Shown: in pieces, positions 11,327 to 20,775 of the stretch | Numbering within the stretch: the stretch's first letter is position 1 | Layout: each line of letters starts with the position of its first letter | From: Ampelomyces quisqualis | Taxonomy: Eukaryota > Ascomycota > Dothideomycetes > Pleosporales > Phaeosphaeriaceae | Direction of reading: 5' to 3' | Length of the DNA: 64,000 bases | NCBI GenBank assembly: GCA_018398575.1 | Contig: JAGTXZ010000018.1 | Coordinates: forward strand, 1,674,001 to 1,738,000 | Translations under genes and position numbers: made by a program | Notes under the pieces: generated by a model | Told to the model about the DNA's origin: nothing | Database searches by the model: none | What the model saw: only the letters and a program-made list of their open reading frames with translations

Positions 11327-12229
11327 ATGACCAGCATCGTTCAGGGCTTCGGCGCCCCAAGCAGCGACGCCAGCGGCAACATCAACAGCGGCACTGAGTT
11401 TCTGTGCATGCTCTCACCACCCAAGGAAAAGGTCGAAGGCTACGATAACAGCAAACCATGCAGCCAGCAGACCATCAGCGTCCCGTCACTGTTCCGCGAC
11501 GCCATGATGGTCCGCGAGGAAGTCTACGGCGAGCAGGGAATACCTCTAGAGGCCGAGTTTGATGAAGACGATGCGCGCAGCTGGCACTGGATCGCGTATG
11601 CCTCTGTGGCCTCCACGTCGACGCCGCCCAAGTGCATGCGCTCCGACTCGGGCAACACGCCCGCAGACGACGTACGCCGTGCTTCAGCCTCGGCGTCCCG
11701 CATGCCAGTCGCCACTATCCGGCTGATACCTCCACCTCACGGCCCGAACAAGTATCTCGACGACGCCAAAGAGGCAGACAAACATGCCGATGCAGACCCG
11801 CCTGGCGAAGGACTTGTCGTCGCTCATCCATCCGAGCCGTACGTCAAGCTAGGCCGACTTGCGACCCTCAAGGCGTACCGGGGCATGGGCCTCGCTGGCC
11901 TGCTTGTCAACGCCGTGTCTGACTTTGCCAGGTTGAACCCCGACACCGTATACAAGCCTCCGTCGCCGACGGCGATGGAGAGGGCGCAAATCAAGGAGCA
12001 CGGCAAGGAACAACACCTGGCGTGGGAAGGTCTTGTCATGATCCACGCCCAGACCAACCTGAAGAAGATGTGGGAAAAGCATGGCTTCAGTGAGGAGCTG
12101 AGGAACGGCAATGGCGAGGTGGAAATCGAAGCTAAGCCGCACTGGGCTGAAGAAGGCATCGAGCACATGGGCATGTGGAAGAGATGGGAAGTCAAGCGGG
12201 GAAGGACGGGCATGAACTCTACCATGTGA
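11327..12229 (+). CDS. GNAT-family N-acetyltransferase
   Basis: A single exon encodes 300 residues. GNAT enzymes move an acetyl group from acetyl-CoA to an amine on a small molecule or protein. The acetyl-CoA-binding segment is LGRLATLKAYRGMGLAGLL (about 182-200), with the R-G-x-G-L-A pattern of motif A. It is followed by a helix, and a later VMIHAQTNLKKMWEKHGF forms motif B, where 'W..HGF' is typical of the fold's end. The middle of the domain is split by a long insert rich in Ser, Asp and Pro (about 95-170), which makes the protein longer than a minimal GNAT. The start at 11327 (ACG ATG ACC) is preferred to a Met five codons upstream. The substrate cannot be inferred. Confidence 0.8.
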   Translation: MTSIVQGFGAPSSDASGNINSGTEFLCMLSPPKEKVEGYDNSKPCSQQTISVPSLFRDAMMVREEVYGEQGIPLEAEFDEDDARSWHWIAYASVASTSTPPKCMRSDSGNTPADDVRRASASASRMPVATIRLIPPPHGPNKYLDDAKEADKHADADPPGEGLVVAHPSEPYVKLGRLATLKAYRGMGLAGLLVNAVSDFARLNPDTVYKPPSPTAMERAQIKEHGKEQHLAWEGLVMIHAQTNLKKMWEKHGFSEELRNGNGEVEIEAKPHWAEEGIEHMGMWKRWEVKRGRTGMNSTM

Positions 12230-13236
12230 TTCAACATGACTGCGATGCCCATTCTCACGATGGAAGATGTGGCCTAGGCTTGTGCCCGGGCGTCTACAAT
12301 ATTTGCATGAGCCCAACGACACCATTTATACCCACGACGATACGGCTGAGCATTCTCGGATTTTCTTATTTTTTAGACCAAATTACAACTTCTCTTGGTA
12401 GATGTTCGGGATGCGCTACCAGTGCGTTCAAAGTGACTTGTGAAGACTGCCAGGTCTATCATCTCGCGCAGAAACATGCTTTGTGGTGGAGGACCAGCCA
12501 AGCTCCATCCTTTGGCTTATCTACGTCTTAGGACGTCCAAGGAGTGCGCCATGTAACAGTGCGGAGGCGGGTGTCGAGCAGCAGGAAGGATAACCCTTTT
12601 TGAGGCGGTGATTAGGTCATGCCGCCTAGCTTGTGCACTAGCCATGGAGAAGCCATAGTGATAGTATGAGATGCATCACAACAATTAGCATAGTACGTCG
12701 TCCTATGTCTGCGACGACTGCGCCACCATCTCAAGGAGCAGAGACAACGACAAGGCGGATCAGCGAAGAAGCGGTAGATGCTGGGTAAGATGTGAATGCG
12801 GCGCCAGTGACCAAAGGCTTGGCTTGGGCTCGCCGCTCACAGCCGCACCGGGCTGCTGGGGATGTCCTTCTCAATTGCGTGCATCGAGGCCGTCTTCCCG
12901 TCGCTCCCATCATACATGGTCGTGCTCTTTGTAACCACCGCATCACACACCCCACCAGTCGCTTCAAGTCTTGTTCCGTACCCACACACCACGCCCCCGG
13001 CGCCAAGGCTGGCAATCCATCTGCACAGCGAAGCGATCGGCAGCGCGTCAGGCTGATTCCGAGCTGCCAGGAAGACCCAGAGAGCCTCATTTGCTGCCCT
13101 CGCCAGGCGGCCAGCCGACACCACCCCCCCTGTGCGCTGCATGAGGGTGTACGTACTTACATGACCCGCTGGCACCGCGAGCGCTGTAGTGGTAGTCACG
13201 TAGTACCCGCAGACAACGGCGCGCACCACCAGCCCA
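12230..13236. other. Intergenic region, nothing recognised
   Basis: About 1 kb between two plus-strand genes. A 164-codon frame at 12792-13286 overlaps the next gene's start in another frame and is Pro/His-rich without a recognisable domain, so I treat it as a shadow. Confidence 0.45.
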
Positions 13237-14275
13237 ATGCGCAACCACGACAAGAGCTATCTGCACATTGGCAACGAGCGACTTGAGCGGAGAGAGTGGA
13301 CGCCCTGGTGTAGGTTGACGCTGTGCTGCGTGCACGACACCCACGACACCCACTGACCGGGGCAGACTGGCGTCTCATCGCCCTCGCGTCATCATGGATG
13401 ATACTGGGCGGGTACCTCATCATGCCCGGCCTCTACGCCAAAGACCCGTCGTCGCTCAAAGTCGGCCAGGCTGTCTTGCTGGTCTTCGTCGTCGGCCTGC
13501 TCACTGCCGGCTACTCCTTCACCGCGCTGCTGTGCTTTGCATGTCGCAATGAGCTCTTCCAGGCAGAGGGCGTCTTTATGTATGCCCCGCCACTCGTATT
13601 GGCCCCGCGCGTGCTAAGCTGCCTGCCAGACCCGCCCTTGCCTCGTCGGCTCTCGGCCTCATCTCGATAGCCTACAACTTCCTGTCCTCCCGCGCCTACC
13701 ACTGGGGCACCTCCGCCATAACCGGCACCGTAGTCAGCGCTGCCGCCACACTCACGTACGGCGGCCTGTTCCTATGGACCCACCACCGCATCGTCAGAGT
13801 TGCCGAGGAGGCGGGCCCGCGTCAGCTCTGGTCAAACGAGTCGTACTACGCCAACTTGGTCCAAACCATGTACCCCACGGCCGCCCGGTCGCCCGCAGCG
13901 CCACCAGAGCCTACGCTACCAGAAGACGATGGCGTCAATCAGCAGATGGCCCTGCTACTCATGAGGTCTGATCAGCGGCCGAGCCCCGATGCAAACAGCA
14001 CCACCTTCCGAATCGACCTTCCAGAAGACATCGAACACCAACAGCGCGTTGCGCGGAGCCAGGAACTCGCAGGCACACCCGGCCCGGCCCACACAGGCTG
14101 GAACCGCACCAGAGCAGATAGCAGGCCAGATAGTCTGAGCGAACAACAAGCATGGGAGCGATGGCAAGAACGTGGCCGGACAACAGATCGGCCAGCGAGC
14201 ATGGAAAATCGGGGACATTCCAGAGGCCTGAGCCGTGAAGAGCGGAGAAGAGAGATTGAACTCGGTGTCCCGTGA
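13237..14275 (+). CDS. Hypothetical integral membrane protein, four predicted helices (introns 13310-13362, 13580-13629)
   Basis: I do not recognise a named family. Three exons (13237-13309, 13363-13579, 13630-14275) join in frame to 311 residues. The first exon reads MRNHDKSYLHIGNERLERRE. After the first junction a run of hydrophobic helices begins: LIALASSWMILGGYLIM, AVLLVFVVGLLTAGYSF, IPALASSALGLISIAY and ITGTVVSAAATLTYGGLFL. The second half (about 155-311) is hydrophilic, with many Arg/Glu and a closing basic-acidic helix. The introns have GTAGGT and GTATGC donors and CAG acceptors; the 50-bp second intron restores the frame only if spliced inside the codon ATA. The topology (helical N-half, long cytosolic-type tail) suggests a plasma-membrane or vacuolar protein; no function is proposed. 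Confidence 0.7.
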
Positions 14276-15542
14276 TCAAGACTCGGTAGCTGGAAATCTG
14301 GTACCCGCCCTGCAAAACCTCGTCCAATCATGCGCATTGGTAGCGTTTGAGTACCCGGCCCTCTTTTTTCAAGAGTCCCTCTGACTGGGATACATAAAAG
14401 GCGTAACGTGAAATGACTTGGATGTACATGGACAGAAAGGGGATTTACTTCTGAGCTTCGGCCACACAAGTTTACTCTTCCAACACTCTGACTCGATGCG
14501 CACGAGCATTGATCACAGACTTCACAATCAATGGAGCTTCGTCATCATTCCATGTCTATTGGATGGTGCTATTTGAGCGTGTACATTGCCAATTCAGACC
14601 GATGAAGTTCGATGCTTCTCTAACTCAGCAGAGCCTTATCTTACGAACCGACCCGTAAGCCTGGACACACAAAAGAAGTATGCATGTCAGGCTTCACGAT
14701 ATTCTTGACAGAAACACTAAAGGCAGTTTATCTTTGGCAGTGTACATTGAATGCATTGTGTAGCGATACACGTCTTATGGTTGAAAGAGTCGGAGATTCT
14801 TTGTTCGCCGCCGTTCATCACGGGTAGAATCTGTGCTTTTCACAAGACAAGATTGTTTTCCCTGATGTTGTTGAATTCTGGTTCTTGCAAGGAGATGCAC
14901 TCGCAGTCAATCTTGGAGGATTGGACAGTCAACTGTTTAGCACGTGCTCTCCATCTACTCGGCCAGGAATATTGTCATGGAACTATGCGTCTGCATCTGG
15001 GGAAACTGCGTCGGCACGGCTCAAGTGTATGGCCTGCCCGCCAGCGCAAGATCGACCTCGGGGGCTCTCTGCTGCCGGAGAAACATCTCAACTGCCCGTT
15101 AATATGAATTGGAGCACATGACAAATGAAGGAGACACTATAATGTAAAGGCTTTTGAGGAAAAGACAGTGCTCAACTACTGACTCGGTCTTCCACCAAGA
15201 TGTCTGAGAATGTATCGTCTGTTTTAGACATTTCCGCAGAGCTTTGTCGGCGATCTAGCCTGTGAGTAAACAGTATTGAACTATACACTGAGGGAATCTT
15301 GCTGATACTACGCTTTCCCAGCACGAGCCCAGACAGGTCGAGTTGGTGATAGGTCGTCGCCGCTCCACACTGTTGATTCACAGAGACAAACAACGCACAA
15401 CGTCATGGACCCTTCAGAACAGGCTTGAGATTCACACAACGCGCTCTCGCTGCCTAACAAAGCGCGTGAATCATGGGACGCCACGCCAGACTGTTGCTCC
15501 GTGCGACGAGCCTGCCGCCAGCTTCCTCCTCCTTCCCTCCTA
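14276..15542. other. Intergenic region, nothing recognised
   Basis: About 1.3 kb upstream of a strong-looking TATA promoter. Short frames are present, but none has a recognisable product or good codon bias. Confidence 0.5.
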
Positions 15543-15550
15543 GTATATAA
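15543..15550 (+). promoter_or_regulatory. TATA box of the orphan 826-residue gene
   Basis: GTATATAA is followed by a C/T-rich stretch (CTCCCACAGCCTCTCCCCTCCC), the usual layout of a strong fungal core promoter, with transcription expected to begin near 15580. This implies a 5' leader of about 500 nt before the ATG at 16100. Confidence 0.6.
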
Positions 15551-15716
15551 CTCCCACAGCCTCTCCCCTCCCTTGAGGATCCTCACCTAGCATCTGCCGC
15601 AACTTGCCACAGCTACCAGCAACTCAACTTCGACTTGCTACTAGATCTTTCTCAGAGCTCAACCACCTCTCGAACTTGCTTCGGTTGGTCCAAATCACTC
15701 TCTTCGTCTCCGCCTG

Positions 15717-16017
15717 CGACCTCTACTCAGTTTCCCTGGCTTAGTCAGGTCGACTCCAAGCACTGCTTCCCACAATACTGTCGACTCCACTCGGCAAGGT
15801 AGACAACGTCAGGCCTGCGACCTCATCTCAACCTCCCTGGCTTCTTCAAGTCGACTCCCAGCACTGCTTCCCACAACACTGTCAACCCCACTCGCAAGGT
15901 AGACAACATCAACCCCGCGACCTCCACTCAACCTCCCTGGCTTCTTCAAGTCGACTCCCAGCACTGCTTCCCACAACACTGTCAACCCCACTCGCAAGGT
16001 AGATAACATCAAGCCCG
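15717..16017 (+). repeat. Three tandem ~100-bp repeats in a 5' leader, each carrying a splice-donor-like site
   Basis: Copies begin at about 15717, 15818 and 15918, each opening with CGACCTC and holding a shared core (GTCGACTCC, then GCACTGCTTCCCACAA). Copies 2 and 3 are almost identical; copy 1 is more diverged. Each ends in CAAGGTAGA. The last of these can act as the donor of a 53-bp leader intron (15999-16051, ending TCAATAG). The array lies between the TATA box and the start codon of the following gene. Confidence 0.85.
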
Positions 16018-16099
16018 CTCCACTGTTGACTTGTCATTGACTGATCAATAGTTCTATCAACATACTTTCTCAAATCAATCCGTCTTGACACTCTTCACA

Positions 16100-18580
16100 A
16101 TGTCTGCTTCCGATAATTCGTCTTCGGCACTTGTTGTCTTCAACGCCAACTCCACCTCCACCAAGGACAAGGCCAAGGCCGTCAAGGCCACCAAGATCGT
16201 CCCGTCTATCCCAATAGTCAATATCAACGTTACTTCGCTAGCTGCTCCGACCATATCCATGACCAATACGCAGCTGAAGAAGCTCAAGGCCCAGGAGAAG
16301 AAGGAGAAGGCTGAGCGTGCTCGCATGATTGCGGAGGCCAAGAAGAATGGTGTCGAGTTTGAGCAGACTTCGTTTGCCATTCGGTCTGATGATACGGCTA
16401 CCGAGACTATCGTGTCAGCTGCTTCTACTCCATCTGCTTCCGTCGCTTTGACTTCTGATGTGGCTGTTCGGGCTACATCTGCTTCGGCGCACACTCCCTC
16501 TGGCGCTGAGGATACTGAGACCGACTCTCCATCTGAGCACGGCTCATCCGGCTCATCTTCTGGAAACGACTCCTCCAACTCGCCTCAAGATACTCGCCCA
16601 TCTCGTCGTGCCGAGCTCATTGCCAACGGCGTCGTTGGCCCCCGCAAGGCCACGAACAAGAACAAGAAGAAGAACCGAAAGCCACTCGACAAGGCGGCCA
16701 AGAAAGACCATGCGGTGGTGAACCCCTACATGCAGACTGTCCTAGAGAACAAGGATACTCACCCAGCTTGCAAGACAGTTTGGGAAAAGTTTCAGACAGC
16801 CAATGGCATTCGGATTCGTCGCAGTGCGCCTCAAGCTGCTACGTCACAGGCTGGTTTGTCTGAGGATACTTTGATGGGCGGTATGGCGCCTGATGTCGAT
16901 GCCGAGGAGTCTTTGGAGGAGCCTGCGCCGCTCCAAGTCGCCGAGGCAAACACGTCTGATCATCGCGCTTCCTCAATTCGCGAGGGTAACTTCAGTCAGC
17001 ACACGGAGCATTTCTTCGCCGACGCTTCTGGTGAGTTCCAGTATGCGCATGATCTCATCGAGCATGGCCCGGCTACTGCCGCGTTTGATACGGAGGAGAT
17101 CGTTGCTGGTTTGCACAATGTCGACAGCGCTGATAATCTTGACGAGGAAGACTTCGTCGAGGACAGCGAGCTTGAAGGGGACTTTTTCGAGACTTTTGAG
17201 CAGCTGTCTCCCGATGATGGCGCTGAGCATCTTACCGTTGAGGAGTTTGCGTCTGCCTCCGAGGAGCGCACCGTTGAGGACCCTGTCGCTGAGGCTGCGT
17301 CTTCCGAGGAGTTGGCCATTGAAGACCTCGCCGGCGGTAAGCCCATTACTCTCAAGGACACAGTCACCGAAGAGTCTCCCCTGACTTTCTTGTCCTTTCC
17401 CAACAAGATGGAGTATCCCCCGGCTCTTTCGCGCGACCAAGAGCTTGCGCTTATCAGCGCGCACGTCTCGCCACTCGTTCTGTCTGTCGCACAGAAGAAG
17501 CCGTCTCGCGCTGAGAACAAGGCCGCTGCTAAGGCGAAACAGCTCGCACCTTCCGCTCCCGCCGTTACTGAGGAGCCATGTGTTCTCGTTGCTGAGCCTC
17601 TCGTTAAGCAGGACACTCTGTCGGTCGTCGAGGAGGAGCCCGTCCTAGCTACCTACTTCATGACAGTGCGGACTATTTCGGAAGACCAAGTGCCTGTCGC
17701 CCCCGATATGGTCAAAGATACTTACCTCGCAGGCTTCCTCGCCATGCCCAATGGATGCGGCCAGGGTGTCGATGCTCGCGAGTTGGAGGCTAAGCTTGTG
17801 GGTCTTCACGTTGCTCCTTACGTGGAGTTAGTCTCAAAGAAGCAGGGTAAGATGTCCAAGCAGGACAAGAAGGCGAAGAAGCTTGAGCAGGCTGCGGCGG
17901 TGTCTGTTTCGGTGACCAAGGATGATGACGATGTCGTCCCTGCCTCGCCTGTCATCGAGAAGTCTCCTGTCAAGGCGCCCGTCATCACTGAGACAGCCAC
18001 GACAGTTTCTGCAGCCAATGAAATCACGGTCAAGGAGGAAGTCGAGATTCCGGAAGACTTGGACATGTCGTTTTCGACCGACGATGTCTCGCCCCCATCT
18101 ACACCTAAGTCGAAGCCCCTGACAAATCGCGGCTTGTCCACACCCCCATCATCGTCAAAGCCCTCTCCACGTCTGCGTCCCTCCACCAACGACGCCATCG
18201 CCGAGGCCTATCGCAAGGCTCATCTCGCGCGGAACACCTTCCTGGGCATCCACTCGCTCGAGGACTTCCTCGAGACCCTCGAGTTCGAAGACTCTGACAT
18301 GACCACCACCAAAGAAGATGTCTGCACTGCGTTCGCCGCCCTGTCGGGCAATCAATTTGAGGCTATTCAGAGCCGTCGCTTGGATGTCGTCTCCCACTTG
18401 GACTCACCCATCGCCCAGCGCAAGATCAAGATGGGCAAGACCACTCTGCATGGCTTTTTGCGCGCTATCACGTTCGAGAATGAAGTCGCGCATGTGTCGA
18501 GCATAGTCGATGCGTTCAATATCGCTGCTTCGGGCTCGCTGGAGACGTCTTCTAAGGTGCTGCGCGCGCTCGCGGCTTGA
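16100..18580 (+). CDS. Orphan low-complexity protein with a duplicated Lys-rich module
   Basis: I do not recognise this 826-residue single-exon protein. It is rich in Ser, Ala, Glu and Thr. A Lys-rich helix lies near residues 54-80 (QLKKLKAQEKKEKAERAR). The middle (about 250-430) is acidic with many Glu-Glu steps. A module of the pattern HV-x-P-x-V...KK...K..KAK.L occurs twice: near 450-480 (ISAHVSPLVLSVAQKK) and near 565-600 (VGLHVAPYVELVSKKQ). The last 130 residues look like a folded, mostly helical domain (AEAYRKAHLARNTFLGIH, then GKTTLHGFLRAITFENE). There is no signal peptide and no membrane helix. The start is the ATG at 16100 (CACAATGTCT) rather than one five codons upstream. TATA box, long repetitive leader and intron-like signals suggest regulated, perhaps high expression. 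Confidence 0.7.
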   Translation: MSASDNSSSALVVFNANSTSTKDKAKAVKATKIVPSIPIVNINVTSLAAPTISMTNTQLKKLKAQEKKEKAERARMIAEAKKNGVEFEQTSFAIRSDDTATETIVSAASTPSASVALTSDVAVRATSASAHTPSGAEDTETDSPSEHGSSGSSSGNDSSNSPQDTRPSRRAELIANGVVGPRKATNKNKKKNRKPLDKAAKKDHAVVNPYMQTVLENKDTHPACKTVWEKFQTANGIRIRRSAPQAATSQAGLSEDTLMGGMAPDVDAEESLEEPAPLQVAEANTSDHRASSIREGNFSQHTEHFFADASGEFQYAHDLIEHGPATAAFDTEEIVAGLHNVDSADNLDEEDFVEDSELEGDFFETFEQLSPDDGAEHLTVEEFASASEERTVEDPVAEAASSEELAIEDLAGGKPITLKDTVTEESPLTFLSFPNKMEYPPALSRDQELALISAHVSPLVLSVAQKKPSRAENKAAAKAKQLAPSAPAVTEEPCVLVAEPLVKQDTLSVVEEEPVLATYFMTVRTISEDQVPVAPDMVKDTYLAGFLAMPNGCGQGVDARELEAKLVGLHVAPYVELVSKKQGKMSKQDKKAKKLEQAAAVSVSVTKDDDDVVPASPVIEKSPVKAPVITETATTVSAANEITVKEEVEIPEDLDMSFSTDDVSPPSTPKSKPLTNRGLSTPPSSSKPSPRLRPSTNDAIAEAYRKAHLARNTFLGIHSLEDFLETLEFEDSDMTTTKEDVCTAFAALSGNQFEAIQSRRLDVVSHLDSPIAQRKIKMGKTTLHGFLRAITFENEVAHVSSIVDAFNIAASGSLETSSKVLRALAA

Positions 18581-19083
18581 ACTACGTCGTTCACTCCATT
18601 TTCTCCCTTTCTCCATCACTATGTTTACAGATGTATCCTAGGCAATTTGACATTTTCGTTTCTTTGAAAAAAAGGAAATCGGTGGACTTGGGATGTCGAT
18701 GCTTTCGACATGACTAAGCAGGATCCTGTGGATATCGGTTTGAAGCTTTGATCTCGCCCCACAAGGGTTTGAGCACGGCATCCCGGTTAGACATGGTTTG
18801 AACTAGCTTAGCTTGAGGAGGAAGGGTCAATACAATTCATTTCCGCCTTTATTTAGTCTTTGAGGTATCGGTTGGTGACTTTGCGTCTATTCTCGCTTAC
18901 GGCGCTCACGTGACTTGCATCGGCATTCTCACCGTAATCATTCTTACATCCATTTCTCTTGGTGTCCACTTCACTGACTCAGAACACATGATTGAATCTG
19001 ACAACTGAATGCCCCACTTGATCATCTTATTCATTTTTACCGTACTGTTGTAGACAGCACCGAGCCGCCTGCGCTGCGCCAAG
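18581..19083. other. Intergenic region with a TCACGTGA box
   Basis: About 500 bp between plus-strand genes. The palindrome TCACGTGA at 18906-18913, about 170 bp before the next ATG, matches the core bound by bHLH factors such as Cbf1/SREBP-like proteins. The same CTCACGTGAC string recurs in two other intergenic places (near 31921 and 44810), so its meaning is uncertain. Confidence 0.45.
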
Positions 19084-20184
19084 ATGGCCAACGAACAAAC
19101 ATCGATGCATCATGTCAACGCTTCAGATGCAAGGACTTTTGTGGAGCAAATTCTTGTTGGGAACAGAGTCCCCAAAGATAACGCCACCATCGTTGCAAAG
19201 TATCTGGTCGAAGCTGATCTCAGAGGTGTGGACACCCACGGCATGAACAGAATACCTTCATACATGGCACGCATAAGAGAAGGTGTACTAGACGCAGGCG
19301 CATCGCCAACATTGCGCCAGATCACCCCGGCTGTAGCCCAAGTAGATGGTCACAACGGTTTTGGTTTCCTTGCAGCAAATAAGGGCATGGCTGCAGCAAT
19401 CGACATGGCACGAACCATTGGCATTGGCATGGTCTCAGTCAAGCACTCGAACCACTTCGGCATGTCAGCCTGGATCGTTCAGCAAGCCCTCGATGCTGGC
19501 ATGATGAGCTTGGTCTTCACAAATTCCTCTCCAGCTTTGCCCGCGTGGGGTGGAAAGTCCAAGCTCATGGGCGTGTCCCCTATCGCCTGTGGGTCCCCAG
19601 CTGGAGAAACAGGGCGACCTTTTATCATGGACATGGCTCCATCAGTCGCCGCGCGCGGCAAGATATACAAAGCTTTGCGAAGAGGACAGAAGATTCCCGC
19701 GGACTGGGCGCTCGACAAAAACGGCCAGAGGACCGACGACCCGGATCAGGCTCTGCAAGGTGTCATGCTACCCATGGGTGGGCCCAAGGGCTCCGCTATT
19801 GCTATCATGATGGACGTGTTTTCGGGCGTGTTATCCGGCAGCGCGTTTGCAGGCCATGTCACGAACCCGTACGACGCGTCGAGGCCAGCGGATGTCGGAC
19901 ACTTTCTCGTCGCCATCAAGCCAGATCTCTTCATGGGCATCGATGAGTTCAAGAAGCGCATGGACTATCTGTATCAACGCGTCACTGGCTCCGACAAGAT
20001 GGCGGGTATCGAGAGAATCTACATGCCCGGCGAAATTGAGGACCTCAACAAGGAGAAGCGCCTGCGAGAAGGGATACCACTTGTAGATGCCGAGATTCTC
20101 GCGCTGAACAACGAGGCTGAACGTGTCGGAGTTGCACCCATCAAAATCTCCCCGCCAGCCACGGCCCACAAGTCACGACTGTAG
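19084..20184 (+). CDS. Malate/L-lactate (Ldh2-type) NAD(P)-dependent dehydrogenase
   Basis: A single exon encodes 366 residues, the usual length of the Ldh2/MDH2 family (malate, sulpholactate, ureidoglycolate or 2,3-diketogulonate dehydrogenases), which has its own non-Rossmann fold. Hallmarks: RGVDTHGMNRIP (H52), the VKHSNHFG block with H124, GVSPIACGSP, DMAPSVAARGKI, and the nucleotide-binding GPKGSAIAIMMDVFSGVLSG near 240-260. The enzyme reduces or oxidises a 2-keto/2-hydroxy acid with NAD(P)H; the substrate cannot be told from sequence alone. It lies 592 bp upstream of a sugar transporter on the same strand, with a Gal80-like protein beyond, which suggests shared sugar-acid or hydroxy-acid catabolism (inference). 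No targeting peptide is seen. Confidence 0.9.
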   Translation: MANEQTSMHHVNASDARTFVEQILVGNRVPKDNATIVAKYLVEADLRGVDTHGMNRIPSYMARIREGVLDAGASPTLRQITPAVAQVDGHNGFGFLAANKGMAAAIDMARTIGIGMVSVKHSNHFGMSAWIVQQALDAGMMSLVFTNSSPALPAWGGKSKLMGVSPIACGSPAGETGRPFIMDMAPSVAARGKIYKALRRGQKIPADWALDKNGQRTDDPDQALQGVMLPMGGPKGSAIAIMMDVFSGVLSGSAFAGHVTNPYDASRPADVGHFLVAIKPDLFMGIDEFKKRMDYLYQRVTGSDKMAGIERIYMPGEIEDLNKEKRLREGIPLVDAEILALNNEAERVGVAPIKISPPATAHKSRL

Positions 20185-20696
20185 ATACTCAAGACTACCA
20201 GTTGAGCCTCGTTACGGAGTCACATTCAACCTAGCCGCAGTCTCAACCAATATAAGAAACATGCTAAATCGAGCATGATTCCGTGGGTCCGGGCGTTCCG
20301 TCGGCTTCGGAGCACCAACACCGAGCTCTGGGCGTTGGATGCGGGCAGCGGGCTTTTGGCTTCTTGGCGCACACATGCCGGCAACAAGCTCCACACTATG
20401 CATGGTCAAGGAAGCTTTGCTTGCTCCAAGCACGCAAAGCACCACCGTGGCGTTTCTTGGCATGTAACATCGTCACACGTGGCGTGGTTGAGCGGTCGTA
20501 CTATCATGGCGCACTAATGCTCGAATCGTTAGTCTCCAGATGGACCCTTGCATGAATCGCGATAAGGCTCGCTTGATGTGTGATCAGATGGCGTCGTTGA
20601 GTCGGTGATCCTGGGGTCCCGCCTCAAGCATTCGTTCCACAAAATGCTTCTCCGCGTGGTTTACCGTTTACCCCGCAGCTGGGGTCTCCAGAATAG
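20185..20696. other. Intergenic region before the transporter
   Basis: About 500 bp with no recognised gene; it ends in the transporter's TATA box. Confidence 0.5.
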
Positions 20697-20703
20697 TATA
20701 AAG
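20697..20703 (+). promoter_or_regulatory. TATA box of the MFS transporter gene
   Basis: TATAAAG, 73 bp before the ATG at 20776. The spacing is right for a fungal core promoter with a short leader. Confidence 0.55.
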
Positions 20704-20775
20704 TGTGTTCATCGTCCCAGGGTTCGATGATTACGGCTGCACTGCTGCTCGCCATCTCCCCTGTTGTTGCTCAGC

